This document shows positions 11,740-51,181 of a stretch of 64,000 nucleotides of DNA, one piece after another. The notes beneath the pieces were generated by a model. It had not been told where the DNA came from. It saw nothing but the letters and a program-made list of their open reading frames with translations, and did no database searches. Source of the DNA: Sipunculus nudus (lineage: Eukaryota > Annelida > Sipuncula > Golfingiida > Sipunculidae); assembly GCA_026874595.1 (NCBI GenBank), contig CM049309.1:92716723-92780722 (forward strand), read 5' to 3'. The stretch's first letter is position 1. Each line of letters opens with the position of its first letter. Both the position numbers and the translations under genes were made by a program.

Positions 11740-14359
11740 AACAAGGGACCTATGGGTCACGGCGCTCAGCTGTTATATATGATAAAAAAAATGATTTAGA
11801 AATTAGGCATATGCTGGTTTTATGTGGTAATAAAAATAAGCTGTATTATGAGTTGTTGTTGTTTAGCTTATGTATGATTTTGATAGTACCTTTGGAGACA
11901 GGAAAGAGGATTAATTTCATTTATTTTATTAACAAATGGAGTGCGATTGTCACACAGATTTTGACTTGGCCATATAATATGAGTTTTATAACTATTTATT
12001 AAAAAAATTACAAATATTGTCCCAAATATAATTTTTATTAAAAATAATAAGAGAATAGTATGATTTTTTTCAAATAAAATATAACTGAAATGATTATTAA
12101 AATAATATTAAAGAATATATTCATGAATGCATTCATGAATACATTTTGAAAGTATTTGCACTGGTATTCATATACTTTTATTTTTACCTAAATTCCCATT
12201 CTTATGAAAGAAATTTTATAATTGAGTACATATTCATATTCGTGTTTAAATACGATTGCAAAGTATTCGCACCATGTCTGGTATTTATTCAGTTTTCACC
12301 AAACAATGATGTTGAGAATCCAGAATATACAAAATTCACACATTTAAATAATTATCATAAGTACCTGGTTTTATGGCTTTTATTTATTAAAAAAAAATGT
12401 AATATATTCATTTTGGACTATTTTCACATCAATGTACTAACTATAGACACAGTAGGAATCTGGATAATAATATTATCAACTGCATCTTTGTCTGTCATTA
12501 ATTTCCTTCATATGATCCCTAATGATTAGTAATGAATAATATGATTTACTTTTTTATCATTAAAATTGAACTGAAAAATACCATATGTGACTGCATGGTG
12601 TTATTTGGAATATGTGACATTCTATCCATCGATACAAGATTCTTATATCATCGCTAACTCTAAGTTAATTTCCTGTTATTATCAACTAACAAATTCCTTT
12701 TCTATTTTTCTTTAATTTGTTATTAAAAACCAATAAAATTTATTAATTTATTGTTTATTGTTATGTTGTTGGTTAAAACTACTACATGAGTTGGGTTGGA
12801 CACCTGGATCAACTGTGGCTGGCCATTATATAATAAGCTGCCTGGAGCCCCAGTTTATGCCTCGCCTCAAGCATGCATAATTTGCTAAAAGTTCAACAAG
12901 GTCAACATACAGGTGACTCAAGAGGTGCTACAGAGAGCCAAGGTCTGACATGGTCTCATAAAAACATTAATAAAAGCTACAATTTTTGGCCAAATTCTTT
13001 CAGCTTTTTAAACTAAAAAGCTGAAATCTTTATGTGTGCATGATATGAAAATTATATCAACAGTGCTCACAGGAAACAAACATGCCATGGTCAAAGTTGG
13101 GCAAAATTTAAGGTATTAATTTTAAATTTATACTAATAACTTATAAAATTTGAAAAATTCAGAACTAATTTTGGGTATTCAATTGAATCTTGATTAAATA
13201 ATGTTACATCTCTGACAAAAAATCTCTAGCTTCAGCAATCCTCTTGTTAAGGGAGTAAATATATTTCTTGATTTTTTACAAAGTGCATTATGTTTGAGCC
13301 CATAACTTAAAACAATTACGCAATACTGACATCAATTCTGGCATGTGCATAGAGAATGTATAGAAAAATATGTATATTATATATGATTAAAGTCAGATCA
13401 GTGGTTTTGATATAAGCCAGTCTTGAAGTGTAACAATGGGTTTTTTTATGGAAAATGAAGTTTTTCATTAATATCTCGAAGGTATGAAGTCCTAGTGACC
13501 AAATTCTTGGCATGGTAGGGGTATTTTGAGACATCTAATTGCATGCCAAATTTTAGGAACTGAGAGCTGAAGCTGGGGAGCTGAGCACTTGCAAACTGCA
13601 TGACACTAGCTTGATGTAAACAATATGTTACATGGTGCTTGAAAACTTGAATAAAATCTACAGTTTTTATCAAATGGTTTTAAATTTTTGGTGCTTACAG
13701 ACAAAATGCTAAAAAAAAACATGCTGTGAAAATTAAATCCACAGTACTTACAGGAAAAAAACGTGCCATGGTCAAAGTTGGGCAAAATTTAAGGTACCAA
13801 TTTTTTATTTTTGTTAATATTTTCAAAAAATTAAAAGATTTTGATCTAATTTTGGGTATACAATTTAATTTTGATTAATTAAAGTTATATTACTGGAAAA
13901 AAAGTTTATAGCTTTAACATATTTTGTGTTAAGTGATCAAATATCTTTTTCTGATTTTTTACACAATGCATTATGTTTGGGCCCACAACTTTTTAAATTT
14001 ACATAATACAGACATAATTTCTGGCATGTACATAGGAACTATATAGAGGAATAATTATGGTAAATATGAGGAAAAATGGATGAGTGGTTTTGATATTAGG
14101 CAGTCCTGAAGTGTAAAAATAGGTTTTTAATAAAAAATTGAGGTTTTTCCTTAATTTCTCAAAGGAACAAAGTCGCAAAGACCCAGTTTTCGGCTTGGTA
14201 GGAGATCTTGGGGACATCTAACATTATGCCGAATTTTGGATTCCTAGGTTTAACGGTTTCAAAACGTGCCACATCTACGGACGGACGGACGGACAGACGG
14301 ACGACGGACAATGGACCACGACTATAGCTCAGATGACTTATAGTCAGCTGAGCTAAAAA
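11740..14359 (+). mobile_element. Family-1 element, 2.6-kb subtype, copy d
   Basis: Starts ACAAGGGACCTATGGGTCAC with GGCGCTCAGCTG and ends in a GGACGGACGG microsatellite and the hairpin plus CTAAAAA. It is collinear with 34078-36695 and 39480-41525. The AT-rich left half allows reading frames up to 127 codons, but these are hydrophobic, unlike any known family, and partly lost in the sister copies. Confidence 0.7.
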
Positions 14360-14838
14360 TACAAAATTCTTATCTGATTTCTGGTATATAATTGAATCTT
14401 AAAGTTCTATCTTTGGAGGGGGGGGGGGAAGTCTCCAGCTATGACAACTATCTTTTAAGGCGAGTAAATTTATTTCCTAGTTTTTGACAAAGAGCATTAT
14501 GTTTGATCCCATATCTTCAACTGTTTACACAATATTGACCTAAGGAAATATATGCAGGAATAGTTATATAAAACATGGATACAATAACACCAGTGGTTTT
14601 CAAGATGAGCAGTTCTGAAGTGTTTTACTAAAACGGAAATTTTCTCTAAATTTCTCATAGGAACAAAGTCACAGTGACCCATTTTTTTGGGTTTGATAGG
14701 AGAACCTAGGCACGTCTAACTGTATGTAGAATTTTGGATCCAGAGGTCCAACGGTTTCAAAACGTGCCCTGTTAACGGCCGATCGACAGATAAAGGACCA
14801 TCACTATAGCTCTGATGACTTAGTCAGCTGAGCTAAAA
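14360..14838 (+). mobile_element. Family-1 3' module, diverged
   Basis: Repeats the right-hand part of family 1 (AAGTGTTTTACTA, TTTCTCATAGGAACAAAGTC, TTTCAAAACGTGCC) and ends in the hairpin with CTGAGCTAAAAA. The microsatellite is reduced. Confidence 0.55.
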
Positions 14839-14839
14839 A

Positions 14840-17800
14840 AACAAGGGACCCATGGGTCACGGCACTCAGCTGTTATATATGATCACAAAATATGATTTGG
14901 AAGAGGAGGTAGGCAACGGCTAGTTTTGTGAGGTAATATAAGCTCTATTATGAGTTGATTGTGTTTAACTCAAGTTATGTACGATTTTGATAATATCCTT
15001 GGAGACAGGAAGAGGACTAATGTCATTAATATTATTTACAGTAAGAAATTGTGTGCTATTATCACATAGGTTTCGACTTGGCAATAAAACTTTACCTACA
15101 TTGCAGCAGAATTATTTGAAAAGTTAAACTATTTAAAATTAATAACAAATATTGTGTCAAATATAATTTAAATTAAAAATAACATCAGTATCATGTTTTT
15201 TTCATCAAAAAAATTTTTTAATAATATTATCGAATGATTGAAATAAATGATTATTAAAATGATGTTATGGAATATATTCATGAATGCATTTGTATTCAAA
15301 TACTTTCATTTTTACCTGTATTCCTATACTTATACATGAAATTATGGAGTACATATACATATTAGCGTTCAAATACATTTGCAAAGTACTGCACCATGTC
15401 TGGTATTTGTTTACTTTCAGCCAAACAAAGTTCTTGAGAATCCAGACTCATGGGGCTGACCAGGCTTAGGTGAGAAAGGCAGTTGCCCCGAGTGAACTGT
15501 GACAAATTGCTGGCTCAGGTTACTGCACTGAATGAACTCATGACCGGCACCTGGCTAGACTGCGTGAACTTTTGACCTGTACCTGGCTGCACTGAGTGAA
15601 ATCTTGACATAATCTGACACAGTGGGCAGTCTGCCAATGCTATAAATAGAATGCAGCTACTGCATTGAGTGAACTCCTGACCTGTTGCCGAATCTGATAC
15701 AGTTGGCAGTCTGCCAAAGCTATAAATAGATCCAGACTGACCTTTGGCCTGTTGCCAAATCTGAAATAGTATCCACACCATTGCATAAGCTCACAGATTG
15801 GCTCCACATGCAGCCCTGAGGGGCATGACATACATGAGGTGATCATAAAATACTCATGAGGTGATCACATGCTACCTATAAAGTGATAACATGGTGCCCA
15901 TGAGGTGTTCACATGTCACCCTTGAGATCACGCCTTGTGCTTGGCTACACTGATTTAACTCTTGACCTATATCTGGCTGCACTGAATGAACTCTTTTTTA
16001 TCTGTTGCCAAATCTGAAATAGTTGGCAGTTTCTCAACCTATTTAAAGATAGACACAATCTTGGCCTGTTGGTAAATCTGGTTACACATACTGAAAGACT
16101 TTGGCTAAAATGCTTTTTTTTCAAGCTTACATATTCATAAACTTCTTGTCAAAATATCTAGAATAATAAAAGATGCATTCCTTTCATTGTTAAAGGTCCA
16201 ATAATTCTGCCAAAAATCAAGACTTTGGCTAAAATGCTTTTTTTTTCAAGCTGAAATATTCATAAACTTTTTTATCAAGTAATCTAGATTAATAAAAAAT
16301 GCAGTTCTTTCATTGTTAAAGGTCCAATAATTCTGTCAAAAATCATTCAAGTAAACTTGAACAAAGGCCACCCAAGAAAAATTTTTGTGCAATGTTACAG
16401 AAGTTATAATTGAAACAATTTTGTAGAGGAACACTATTGCATTCCTCAGTTTGAAATAGCCATAATAATGGCCATAAGACCAACTTAAGCTTTTCACGAC
16501 ACAACCAAAAATCAACAAATTCAATCTATTCTGATATGATTGAAAGAACTATGTCCTACGATAATTCTTTTGAAAAATTGAATGATTCAGTTTCATCATA
16601 AACATTTTAAGTTGAAAGAGGCTAAAATTATGAGGTTTTTGCCCATAAAAAAACAGGTCAATGAAGGTGGCACCATGAAATCTGCAACTTCAAATATGGG
16701 TTATGTGACCAACATTTGCACAATTCTTGGTAATGCTAGCTTCTGTCATTTCTGAGATTACTATGTCAGTATGCTTACTTGGCCAAATGACTAAGTTCAA
16801 ATTTGTGTAACTCCGCTAAAATTCATCAAATGCCAACCATTTGAACAAACTTGAGAGGGCTTGTCTCTGGGATCATTTCTGTAAAATATTAAACAATTTG
16901 GCTGGACCATTTACAAGAAGAAGACTTTTAAAGGGTTTTCCAGCTTTTTCCCTATAAAATCTAAGTAAATGCAGATAGCAAAAAAAATCAGCCGAATCCC
17001 ACAACATTTGACATGCGACAGATTATTGCATCAAATCTGGGGATGGTAGCTCCTGCTATTCCTGAGAAATTATGGGTTAATGTACAGATGACCAATGACC
17101 CCCGTACAAAAATGTCAATGCAGGTGGGCCACCAGTACCTGAATTTCATATATGACTCATCTGAACAACACTGGCATAAAATTTGGTGATGATAGCTCCA
17201 GCAGTTTCTGAGATTGTCATTTAATTGTGCATTTTTGGACAGATGACTAAGTTCAACTTCCTGTAACTCAGCCAAAATTCACCGAACTTGAACCATTCGA
17301 ACAAAATGGTATAAAAGATTGTTTTTGTGAAATATTGAAAAATTTGGTTTGACCATTTCAGAGGAGAATTTTTAAGTTTTTTTTTAGCTTTTTCTCTATA
17401 AAGTCTAAAAAAATGCTTTTTACAGAAGGATAATTTTTTGCATTAAATTTCATGATGGTAGCTCCAGTCGTTTTCGAGATAGTATGGGTTAACGTACAGA
17501 CGAAGGATGCTGCCACACCATTACATTAGCTCACAGGTTCGCTAAAAATTCAGATCTAATTTTGGGTATACAATTGAATCTTGACTAAATATAGTTATAT
17601 ACCTGAAAGAAAGTCTCTAGCTTCAGCAATTCTCAAGTTAAGGGAGTAAATATATTTCCTGAATTTTTACAAAGTGCATTATGTTTGGGCCCATCATTTC
17701 AAAAATTTAAAAAATATTGAACTAATTTCTGGTATGTACATAGGATATATATAGAGGAATTAATAAATTTAAAATGGTCAATATCAGGTCAGTAGTTATG

Positions 17801-18062
17801 ATATTAGGCTGTCTTGAAGTGTAACAATGGGTTTTTAATGGAAAATGGAAGTTTTTCCTTAATAATTAGAAGGAACGGACTCCTGGTGACCCAATTTTCG
17901 GTAAGGTAGGAGATTTTGGGGACACCTAAAGGTATGCCAAATTTTAGATTCGTAGGTCCAACAGTTTCAAAACGTGCCAGTTTAATGGACAGATGGACGG
18001 ACAGCCGACAGACCAAGGACCACGACTATAGCTCAGATAACTTATAGTCAGCTGAGCTAAAA
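14840..18062 (+). mobile_element. Family-1 element interrupted by a family-5 element
   Basis: The left part 14840-15450 begins ACAAGGGACCCATGGGTCAC and parallels 11740-12340. The right part 17550-18062 begins TTCAGATCTAATTTTGGGTA and runs to the hairpin and CTAAAAA. The intervening 2.1 kb is family 5. Some family-1 internal sequence is absent, so a deletion accompanied or followed the insertion. Confidence 0.5.
15450..17549 (+). mobile_element. Family-5 element, near full length
   Basis: The left region holds roughly 100-bp repeats with TGGCTGCACTGAGTGAACTC and GGCAGTCTGCCAA. The middle has a duplicated block (AGACTTTGGCTAAAATGCTT at about 16099 and 16220). The right region ends in the TAGCTCACAGGTTCGC and TAAAAA tail. 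Its inverted counterpart is at 54600-56345. Confidence 0.6.
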
Positions 18063-20524
18063 AAAATGATCGTGATTATATGTTAACAAAAACCTGTAAA
18101 GTATGTATAATTTTTTATTACTACACAATTTTACATGGTTCAAATGTTACTGTAAGCATACATATAAAAGTAGAATATTGGTTTATCACATATATTAGCA
18201 TTTGTGATACTCAATATTTTTTTTCTTCTCTCAATACGCAAGGCATCAAATCACACTTCTTGTCAACCTAGCTTCTCCCATGGATCCTGTAGTATGTATA
18301 TGCGTGTGTGTGTGGATGAATGAATCGTATACATACATATATACCAACATGCAAGTATATATGTATGCTTTCGCAATGACTACTAAATTTTAAGTCCTAT
18401 TGTGCAACGATTTATATACAAATGTACAAGCATTGCTAAATTGATGCAAAGTCCCCAAATTTTAGTTTGTTTCTGAGGCACCGACTCACCAACTTTCATC
18501 CTCTCCCCATCCCGTTCCACTTTTAAACTTTTTCTGCTTGACCTTTCTTCTCGCTGACTAGACAGGACAAACTAGCCAGACAGGCTACCCTAGCACACCA
18601 ACTATTAATCGCGCCATCAGATTCACGCAGAACAATTTTGGTACGCAGCTGTATTATTAATGATGTTACATGCAAGTAGCTTGTGACAAAGCATTTCTTG
18701 TAGATAAATAATGACGGAGCAAGTCCGATAGATTCTGATATATTCCCTATTTTTGTTGTGAGAATTTTATCTACTGCACACATTTTCCACTCCTAACCTC
18801 AGCACTATATTTTTTAATAGCTTACTCTGTTGTATATAGTTATGAGGGATTTTCCAGAGAAAAGCAAATGACCTACTTGCAACTAAAATTATTTGATACT
18901 CGGGTCTTAGTTGGGTCCTTTAAGGGCTGGATTAACACCGGAGCAGAATTCCTTGGGGATTTCTGATGAATAAATACCCGAGAAACAAACTCTTTGGGGC
19001 CCCAATATGCAGTTGGACTGTGTGCACAATACTAAAAGCGCTTCACTTTTGCATTTCCAAACTTCGTAACCAAGGCAGAATCCATGTCATCTCCATTTCA
19101 TGATTATTTAAGTATAAAAACATTCACTGGTGTCAACACCCTGATTAACAATACGAGTGCTCATTCACACTAACCTGATTTACTCCGCCGGTTGGTAGTC
19201 ATGACATGTTCCTATAATTACCTACTTTGTCCACTTGTATAAACTGATAACGTTTGGACAATATCACTGGTTCTTCAACTATTAAAGATTCTGCAGGAAT
19301 ACTATACACAGTGTTCCAACTGGAGACATAATCCGATAAAAATAATAGAAAATTATCTGTTACCTCAGGGATTCCTTCAAGGGCTATTCTTCGTCATGCA
19401 TACTCTAATTGTGGGCACATTGTCAAATGCTTGGTCAAGCAATTACACTGCACAATCAGAGCGTTTTCAAAAGAAGATAGCCACACATTAATGTACAGTT
19501 CATTTGGTCCACTAATGCGACATCAAGCAGCGCGAAATCTAATCACTGGATTCAGTGAAAGATCTTTAGTGTATACTTTATATTAAAACATCTGGACAGT
19601 GATCAACTGACAGTTTATCTGAAATATATTGGAAGCAACCCTTCTTAACAGATGATTGATGGAAAATTATATACCAGGACTTTTGTTGTTTAATACAATG
19701 TACAAATATTGATGTCCATTTCATGTTCATTCACCACAGCCTTCTGGAATAAATTACTATAAAGCCTAAAGAAATACCATAGACTTTTTTTAAAATATAA
19801 AATGTTCCAACAGTGAGAAAGCCTTGATAGTATATACCTAAATAGAAGGCTTGTATGTTTAAATGGTTCAGATGAATAATTTGTGTCACTAATATTCTTC
19901 TGAAGCTGGGATTATATATGGAATGTGATAATTAACTAACAGCAGTTCCTTAATGTGGTTAACAAAAGGTGATAAAGATTATAAGTGAATTTGTGTATAG
20001 TTAACAGTGGCCCAGGTTTATGATGAGGGTTGATATATACACACACACACGACTTTGGTCACCTGCAGTTATCATACAGCTGGGGATTGGGCCTAACTGC
20101 TATGCAGTAACCTGTCATGATAAAAATATTGAGATATAATAAGATAATGGCCAGAGACATTTCCATGAGAGGTGCTAAAGCTGATACAATGTCAATTAAA
20201 GCAAAACTTGTGAAATTAGTAAATCTGCCTGTTAATTATAACATTAAAACGTAAAGGAATCCATACTCAGAGGCTGTGCCCAGAACTGTACATTACTGAT
20301 ATATTATTAAACAACACACAAGACAGGTCCTGTGTTCTCATGTTGCCTGCCAGGTGGCGTCACTTGTATATTTGCAAACTTGTGCTTGCCAGCTGTGATG
20401 TAGGTGTCATTAGTAGTCTTGTCATTACAAAAGGGTAGGATGGAATCCTATGATAGTGGAATATGGGTTAAATCATGATTCTAATCCCCTGGAGGCTTCA
20501 CCATATTTCGCAACGCCCGACAGA
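18063..20524. other. Rab11 3' UTR and 3' flank, no recognised repeats
   Basis: Low-copy-looking AT-rich sequence between the Rab11 stop and the first transposable element. The proximal part should be 3' UTR. No canonical AATAAA is seen on the minus strand; the best variant is ATTAAA at 19694-19689. A short AC tract lies near 20040. No convincing reading frame is present. Confidence 0.4.
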
Positions 20525-46521
<25,997 letters not shown>

Positions 46522-46896
46522 CTTCGACTGTTATTTCCTGGAGACACTTGTTATAAATAGTGCTTCTGTCAACGAATGGGGTGTCCTTGTACTTTAAGAA
46601 CACCCTCAGCTGTTAAAGAAGATATTCTCCTTTTAACAGCTTCAGTTTGTGACGCCAAATTATTCTCCTACAACCAGGATTACTGCAGATTGTTTTGGCT
46701 GTCACATACGTCTCTATACCGGGTACCAAAGATGGCGAGCTATGACGCCCCTCAGACGAGTGCGCATGAAAATGACATCATAACTGCGCAGCCGTCACCG
46801 GATATATTCTCCAGCAGTCTGACAGCGAAGTAGTATCTAACACTGACCGAAGGTGTCGCTGCTGGTCCGCTAAACAAAATGTACATGTGCACGGAA
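46522..46896 (-). promoter_or_regulatory. Rab11 5' UTR and promoter region
   Basis: This stretch lies directly upstream of the Rab11 start and is richer in G+C than its surroundings. It carries AAAGATGGCGAGC at 46728-46740 (a YY1/TISU-like motif, antisense to Rab11), two TGCGCA cores (NRF1-like half sites) near 46760 and 46788, and a TGACATCA that is one base off a CRE near 46774. No TATA box is evident at a usual distance. The start site is not determined. Confidence 0.45.
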
Positions 46897-47103
46897 CAGA
46901 AGCGGATCCGGGGGGGGGGGGGGGGGGGGGGGGTCCAGGGGGTCCTTTTTCATCAGAAACGTTTTTTAAAGGCTTCAGACAAATTTTTGCGTCCTGGACC
47001 CCCCTTTTCCAGGCTCGGGGACCTTTTATTTTGGGTTTTAATTAGTCCTCCTGGGTTGGACCCCCCTCGGACTCCCTTTTCCTAAATCCTGGATCCGCCC
47101 CTG
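46897..47103. mobile_element. hAT-like MITE, GCGGATCC termini, 207 bp
   Basis: Left terminus CAGAAGCGGATCCGG and right terminus (complement) CAGGGGCGGATCCAGG. A run of about 24 G is inside the left end. Flanks CGGAA and TGGAA are an imperfect 5-bp duplication. It lies 375 bp upstream of the Rab11 start codon. Confidence 0.6.
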
Positions 47104-47814
47104 TGGAAATTTACATCATAACATCGTGTAATAAAACTGACTGCAGCATATTCGATACAAACTTGAAACCCATTTTCTTTCAGACTTTCCCGGTTTATTG
47201 TCCATTATTGAACGAGTGAGAAATGCAATTTTTTTTATGCAAATGGTCTCCAAAATTCAGATGTAAAGACAGCTAGGCTCGGGCGCTGTGTGACAAGCCT
47301 GAGGAGATCTGTAGGCCTATCCATAAGCTGGTTACATTAAAGTCTGGTATACTTAGTCCAGGGTCAACTGATGTAAGCGGGGGGGGGGGGGGGAAAGGGG
47401 GGGGGGGTGCGGTTGGAGATGCTATGCATCTCTGCTATCCTTCTTAGACACATGATTGATTAATGATCTTTATTCCTCCGTTAAACGGACAGCATTCGAT
47501 TAAAATTATACAATAATGAAAAATTAAAATAATAATGACAGCAACACAGTGTTGACAATAATTATGGTGCATGTAACCATAACACAAATAGTTTTTTTTT
47601 CAGTAGAATTTGGTTTAATGAAGACAGCACAGCCCGAGAAAACTGAGCGCATATGTGAACAAAAAGTAAATAATTATAGTTTGACAGAACATCGCCTGTT
47701 GAACAAACAGTAAACATACCATATCGTAATCATTTAGATTATGAATCGAAAGAGCTTCTTTGATATCTATAGCACATCATTTATATACGACCAAAATTCC
47801 TCCCTGTCATTAAA
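47104..47814. other. Region between MITE and minisatellite
   Basis: No gene is seen. Long G tracts lie at 47380-47408. GGAATAAAGATCATTA in complement at 47463-47478 could be the 3' end of the decayed LINE, whose body lies beyond the hAT-like insertion; this is weak. Confidence 0.3.
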
Positions 47815-48065
47815 CGTATCATCACACGACATTGACGTATCATCACACGACATTGACGTATCATCGCTAGATATTGACGTATTATCACACGATATTGACG
47901 TATCATCACACGTTATTAATACATTTGACGTATCATCACACGATATTGAGACATTTACGCATCATCATACGATATTGACGTATCATCATACGATATTAAT
48001 ACATATTTGACGTATCGTCACTAGATATTGAGACATATGACGTATCATCATACTATATTATGACA
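47815..48065. repeat. 21-bp minisatellite GACATTGACGTATCATCACAC
   Basis: About ten to eleven units with variants. The first units stay in phase, so the plus strand is open as VSSHDID heptads (frame 47741-48010). Each unit contains TGACGTAT, a CRE-like half element. No evidence of expression. Confidence 0.75.
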
Positions 48066-48103
48066 TGAAATATCGGATAAGTATAGAATTTTCCACACAA
48101 GAC

Positions 48104-50069
48104 CAGACATGGGGTAATAGTAATAAGTAATAGTAATAGTATTAGACTATTACAGCTTTTTCCATGTAATAGTAATAGTAATAGTAATAGACTAAAAAAT
48201 TTGAGCTGTAATAGTAATAGTAATAGAAGCAGAAGGCAAAGTAATAGAGTAATACATATTACTTTCTATTACTTCCTGTGAGCCCCTCGATCATGAAGCA
48301 TATTAGCAAATAATGCTGAACAGACTCAGTTCTTGTCCAGTAATTGCCCAGGATGTGCCTATTGTTGAGGCAAGCATGGGCCAGCTGGCACATTGCTGGT
48401 GACCACTGGTGCTAATTACATAGGAGTACTGGACAGAGTAGGCCAAAGCCAAATAAGTTACCTCGCACAATCTGACATTTGATTAGTAAACCATGGATAA
48501 ACAGAGGCATGTTTGATGTTAAGAGACAGATAAATAGTGTATTATTATTACGACATGTACATCTTATCTCACATCCATCAACCCATATGCATATTCTGAA
48601 ATGTACTTAGATTTGTTTTCACAAGCCAGTTTGCATCTTAATCATACAGATTGCAATAACACACATTCAAGAAAAATATAACATAGAACCAAATAAAAAG
48701 CAGACCCAAAATGTTCATGTTAAGCTAATGGTGTTTTCACTACCCATAACATATTGAAGCCTACAATGCTATAAACTCATTCAGTATCTAAAATTATGTT
48801 AATTCATATTTTGAAAATTAAATGAACCATTTTTTTCACGATATTAATTTATTTGATTATATAATATGAGAATATAAGTAAATTGTTAATATTTTATTAT
48901 TTAATATCTGAAATTTTTATATCAAATAATTAGATTCTTTTATGTACAAAATTTAAAGAACAAGATTGTTTAATACCAAATTTATTGTGAAAGTGATTTA
49001 AATAATATTTTATTTGTTTTGTAAAATTGATGTTAGTTTAAATCACTCTCAATATTCCTTAATTATCCTATACTGGATTTGCTGCAATAGAGAAGGGCAT
49101 GCCTAAAGAATAAAAGCCATGCATGTTACCATAATTGTAAAGTTTACCACCTCTCTGTTCACTCTCAAGATGTACTGTGATGGAATAAAACAAGGCATCA
49201 CATCCAAATGAACATACACCCGAGAAGATGGGTTCATTTGTCTCCAGTTTGGTTCTGTCCAGAATCATGACATAAACAGTATTTTATTGGATATATTTAT
49301 AAGGATTGGGAAACAGGACACAGCCCTACATAAATTCCTCTCCTGATACATACATAAAGGACTGAATTGTCAGCTTTGATACTAAATAATAATATGCAAT
49401 AATCATGAATAAATCCTCTAGAAACAATATTTAGTTACACCGAAAATCTTTGTTTATTAACTATGAGAAAGAAGATTGAATATATACGGAAGTCTGTACT
49501 ATAAAATAAATTTATGTGAAATATATCTGAAAATAATATAAAATGTGCAAGTATGCATATAATTATAAAGCAATATTTTACATATGCAAGGGCCCTTACA
49601 ATGGGTTGCTTTTAAATTACATGTATTCAAGAATTCTTACAATTATCTTATAATTTCGACTTGAAACGCCCCAATAACAATCATTGAGTTTTCAAAATGT
49701 AAAAAAAAAACAGAATTAAAGAAGCTGAAATAATTAATATCTCCAGTATCATTAGGCTTCTTGTAAATGACAGACACAGTATAAGAAAATTGTGTATATA
49801 ACTGGATGATATAGGGGCTTGTTATATTATTTAAACATGTGATTGTAGTGCTAGTTTATAGCACTCATGGCTGCGCAAGGTCTGGAATCGTGCCATCTGT
49901 TTAAGTCATAGTAATAGTAATAGTAATAGTAATAGATACCCCAGTAATAGTAATAGTAATAGTAATAGAAGAAAAAATGTGGTAATAGTAATAGTAATAG
50001 TAATATCAGAAATTGAAAGTAATAGTAATAGTAATAGTAATAGAACAACTGTAATAGACCCCATGTCTG
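48104..50069. mobile_element. hAT-like non-autonomous element, 1.97 kb
   Basis: 12-bp perfect terminal inverted repeats CAGACATGGGGT. Flanking octamers CACAAGAC (48096-48103) and CACATGAC (50070-50077) match at 7 of 8 positions, as expected for an old hAT target duplication. Both subterminal regions are arrays of TAATAG (48114-48257 and 49911-50058) that run in the same direction although the termini are inverted. The interior is AT-rich without a transposase; a 66-codon minus-strand frame at 49068-49268 is unrecognised. Confidence 0.7.
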
Positions 50070-50329
50070 CACATGACACAATATCTTGCACGAACACGTA
50101 AGTGTGTCGTTCATACCTAACAGTTTAACTATTAATGATACCTTCATCAGAGATCCAGGTATATTGTTTCCACACTCCCTGAGTGAACTTTGTGAAAAAA
50201 AACACTCTCACTGGCTAAACACTTAAGAATAAAGAAAATTCTGTATCATTCCTCAATTGTACGCAAAGAATATTCAACCTTTTCATGTTCTACTATTTTA
50301 CTATTCACTAATGATGACCATTCTCTTGT

Positions 50330-51170
50330 TGATACCATATTACCTGTTAGCAGGGATTCCCTATGTTGTAACTCATATACTTCTTCAATAACCGAATATA
50401 ATCTGCTACAGGGTCATAACAAATCTGTCCCCGTCTTGATAAATAATTAAACACATGTGTGCCAGTATATTGGGAACGATAAGGTTCCAGCATCTGAGCG
50501 AATCAATCTTCCAAAGAATTGTACTTTAATACGATATATGAAGGCCGCCATCCGCGGGATACCTAGTAAACTTATTACTTTGTCTGATTGAGTTCTTTTT
50601 GGCAAAGCTTGCGTTACTTTGAGTCAAAAACGGTGCATTCCCTCTAGTCTCACCAAGTCGCCACTTGTTATAGAATGCCATAATTCAGCTACTTGTAGGG
50701 TAAGCAGTATTATATTTAGGTGATGTACCTTATTGATTGTTAATGGATTTTAACCCTTCAGTCTAACCCCCGAACCCGCAAGAGACATGAAAGAACATTT
50801 TCCTTTTGGACATGCTTGACTGATTTGTTCTATAGATGATTTATAATACAAATTAAAAATTCCTAAATGTTTATAGTTTCGAGTTACTGGAATCTTTTTA
50901 CCGCAAAGTTTATCTGCGGTTACACGTCGTGATTCAACAAATACAAGAGCGGCGCTCTTTGTTACATTTTTTTTGGAAACGCCAGTCACATACATACTTG
51001 TTACATATATTTATCATACTTTGTAAGCCGGGAGGTGAATGGGAAGGTAAGGTCCCGTCGTTTTGAGATCCGATATTTATAGTATTTACGCGTTCGCCGA
51101 ACACAGTGTTACGTAACTGCATCAGAAGATCATTTATATATAAAGTATACCCCACCTTACCGAACAGATT
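50330..51170 (-). pseudogene. Decayed LINE reverse transcriptase, C-terminal part
   Basis: Minus-strand pieces in two or more frames line up with the downstream half of a non-LTR retrotransposon reverse transcriptase. In order: YTLYINDLLMQLRNTVFGE, SHSPPGLQSMINICNKY and CDWRFQK; then, after a frameshift near 50960, TKSAALVFVESRRVTADK, NYKHLGIFNLYY and QACPKGKCSFMSLAGSGVRL. An in-frame stop follows where KGLNPL is expected, then AELWHSITSGDLVRLEGMHR, LPKRTQSDKVISLLGIPR and FFGRLIRSDA. The catalytic Asp pair appears as Asn-Asp (SQNDGTL). The 5' part of the element is absent beyond 51175. The clade is undetermined. Confidence 0.75.
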
Positions 51171-51181
51171 ACGCTTTTACA

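Noticed and set aside
12146-12529. 127-codon hydrophobic frame in a family-1 element
   Set aside because: AT-driven, no domain, shortened in copy f and largely deleted in copy g.
46733-46834. Separate plus-strand gene starting at the TISU-like ATG
   Set aside because: The frame stops after 33 codons, and no good donor or continuing exon was recognised; kept only as a promoter note.
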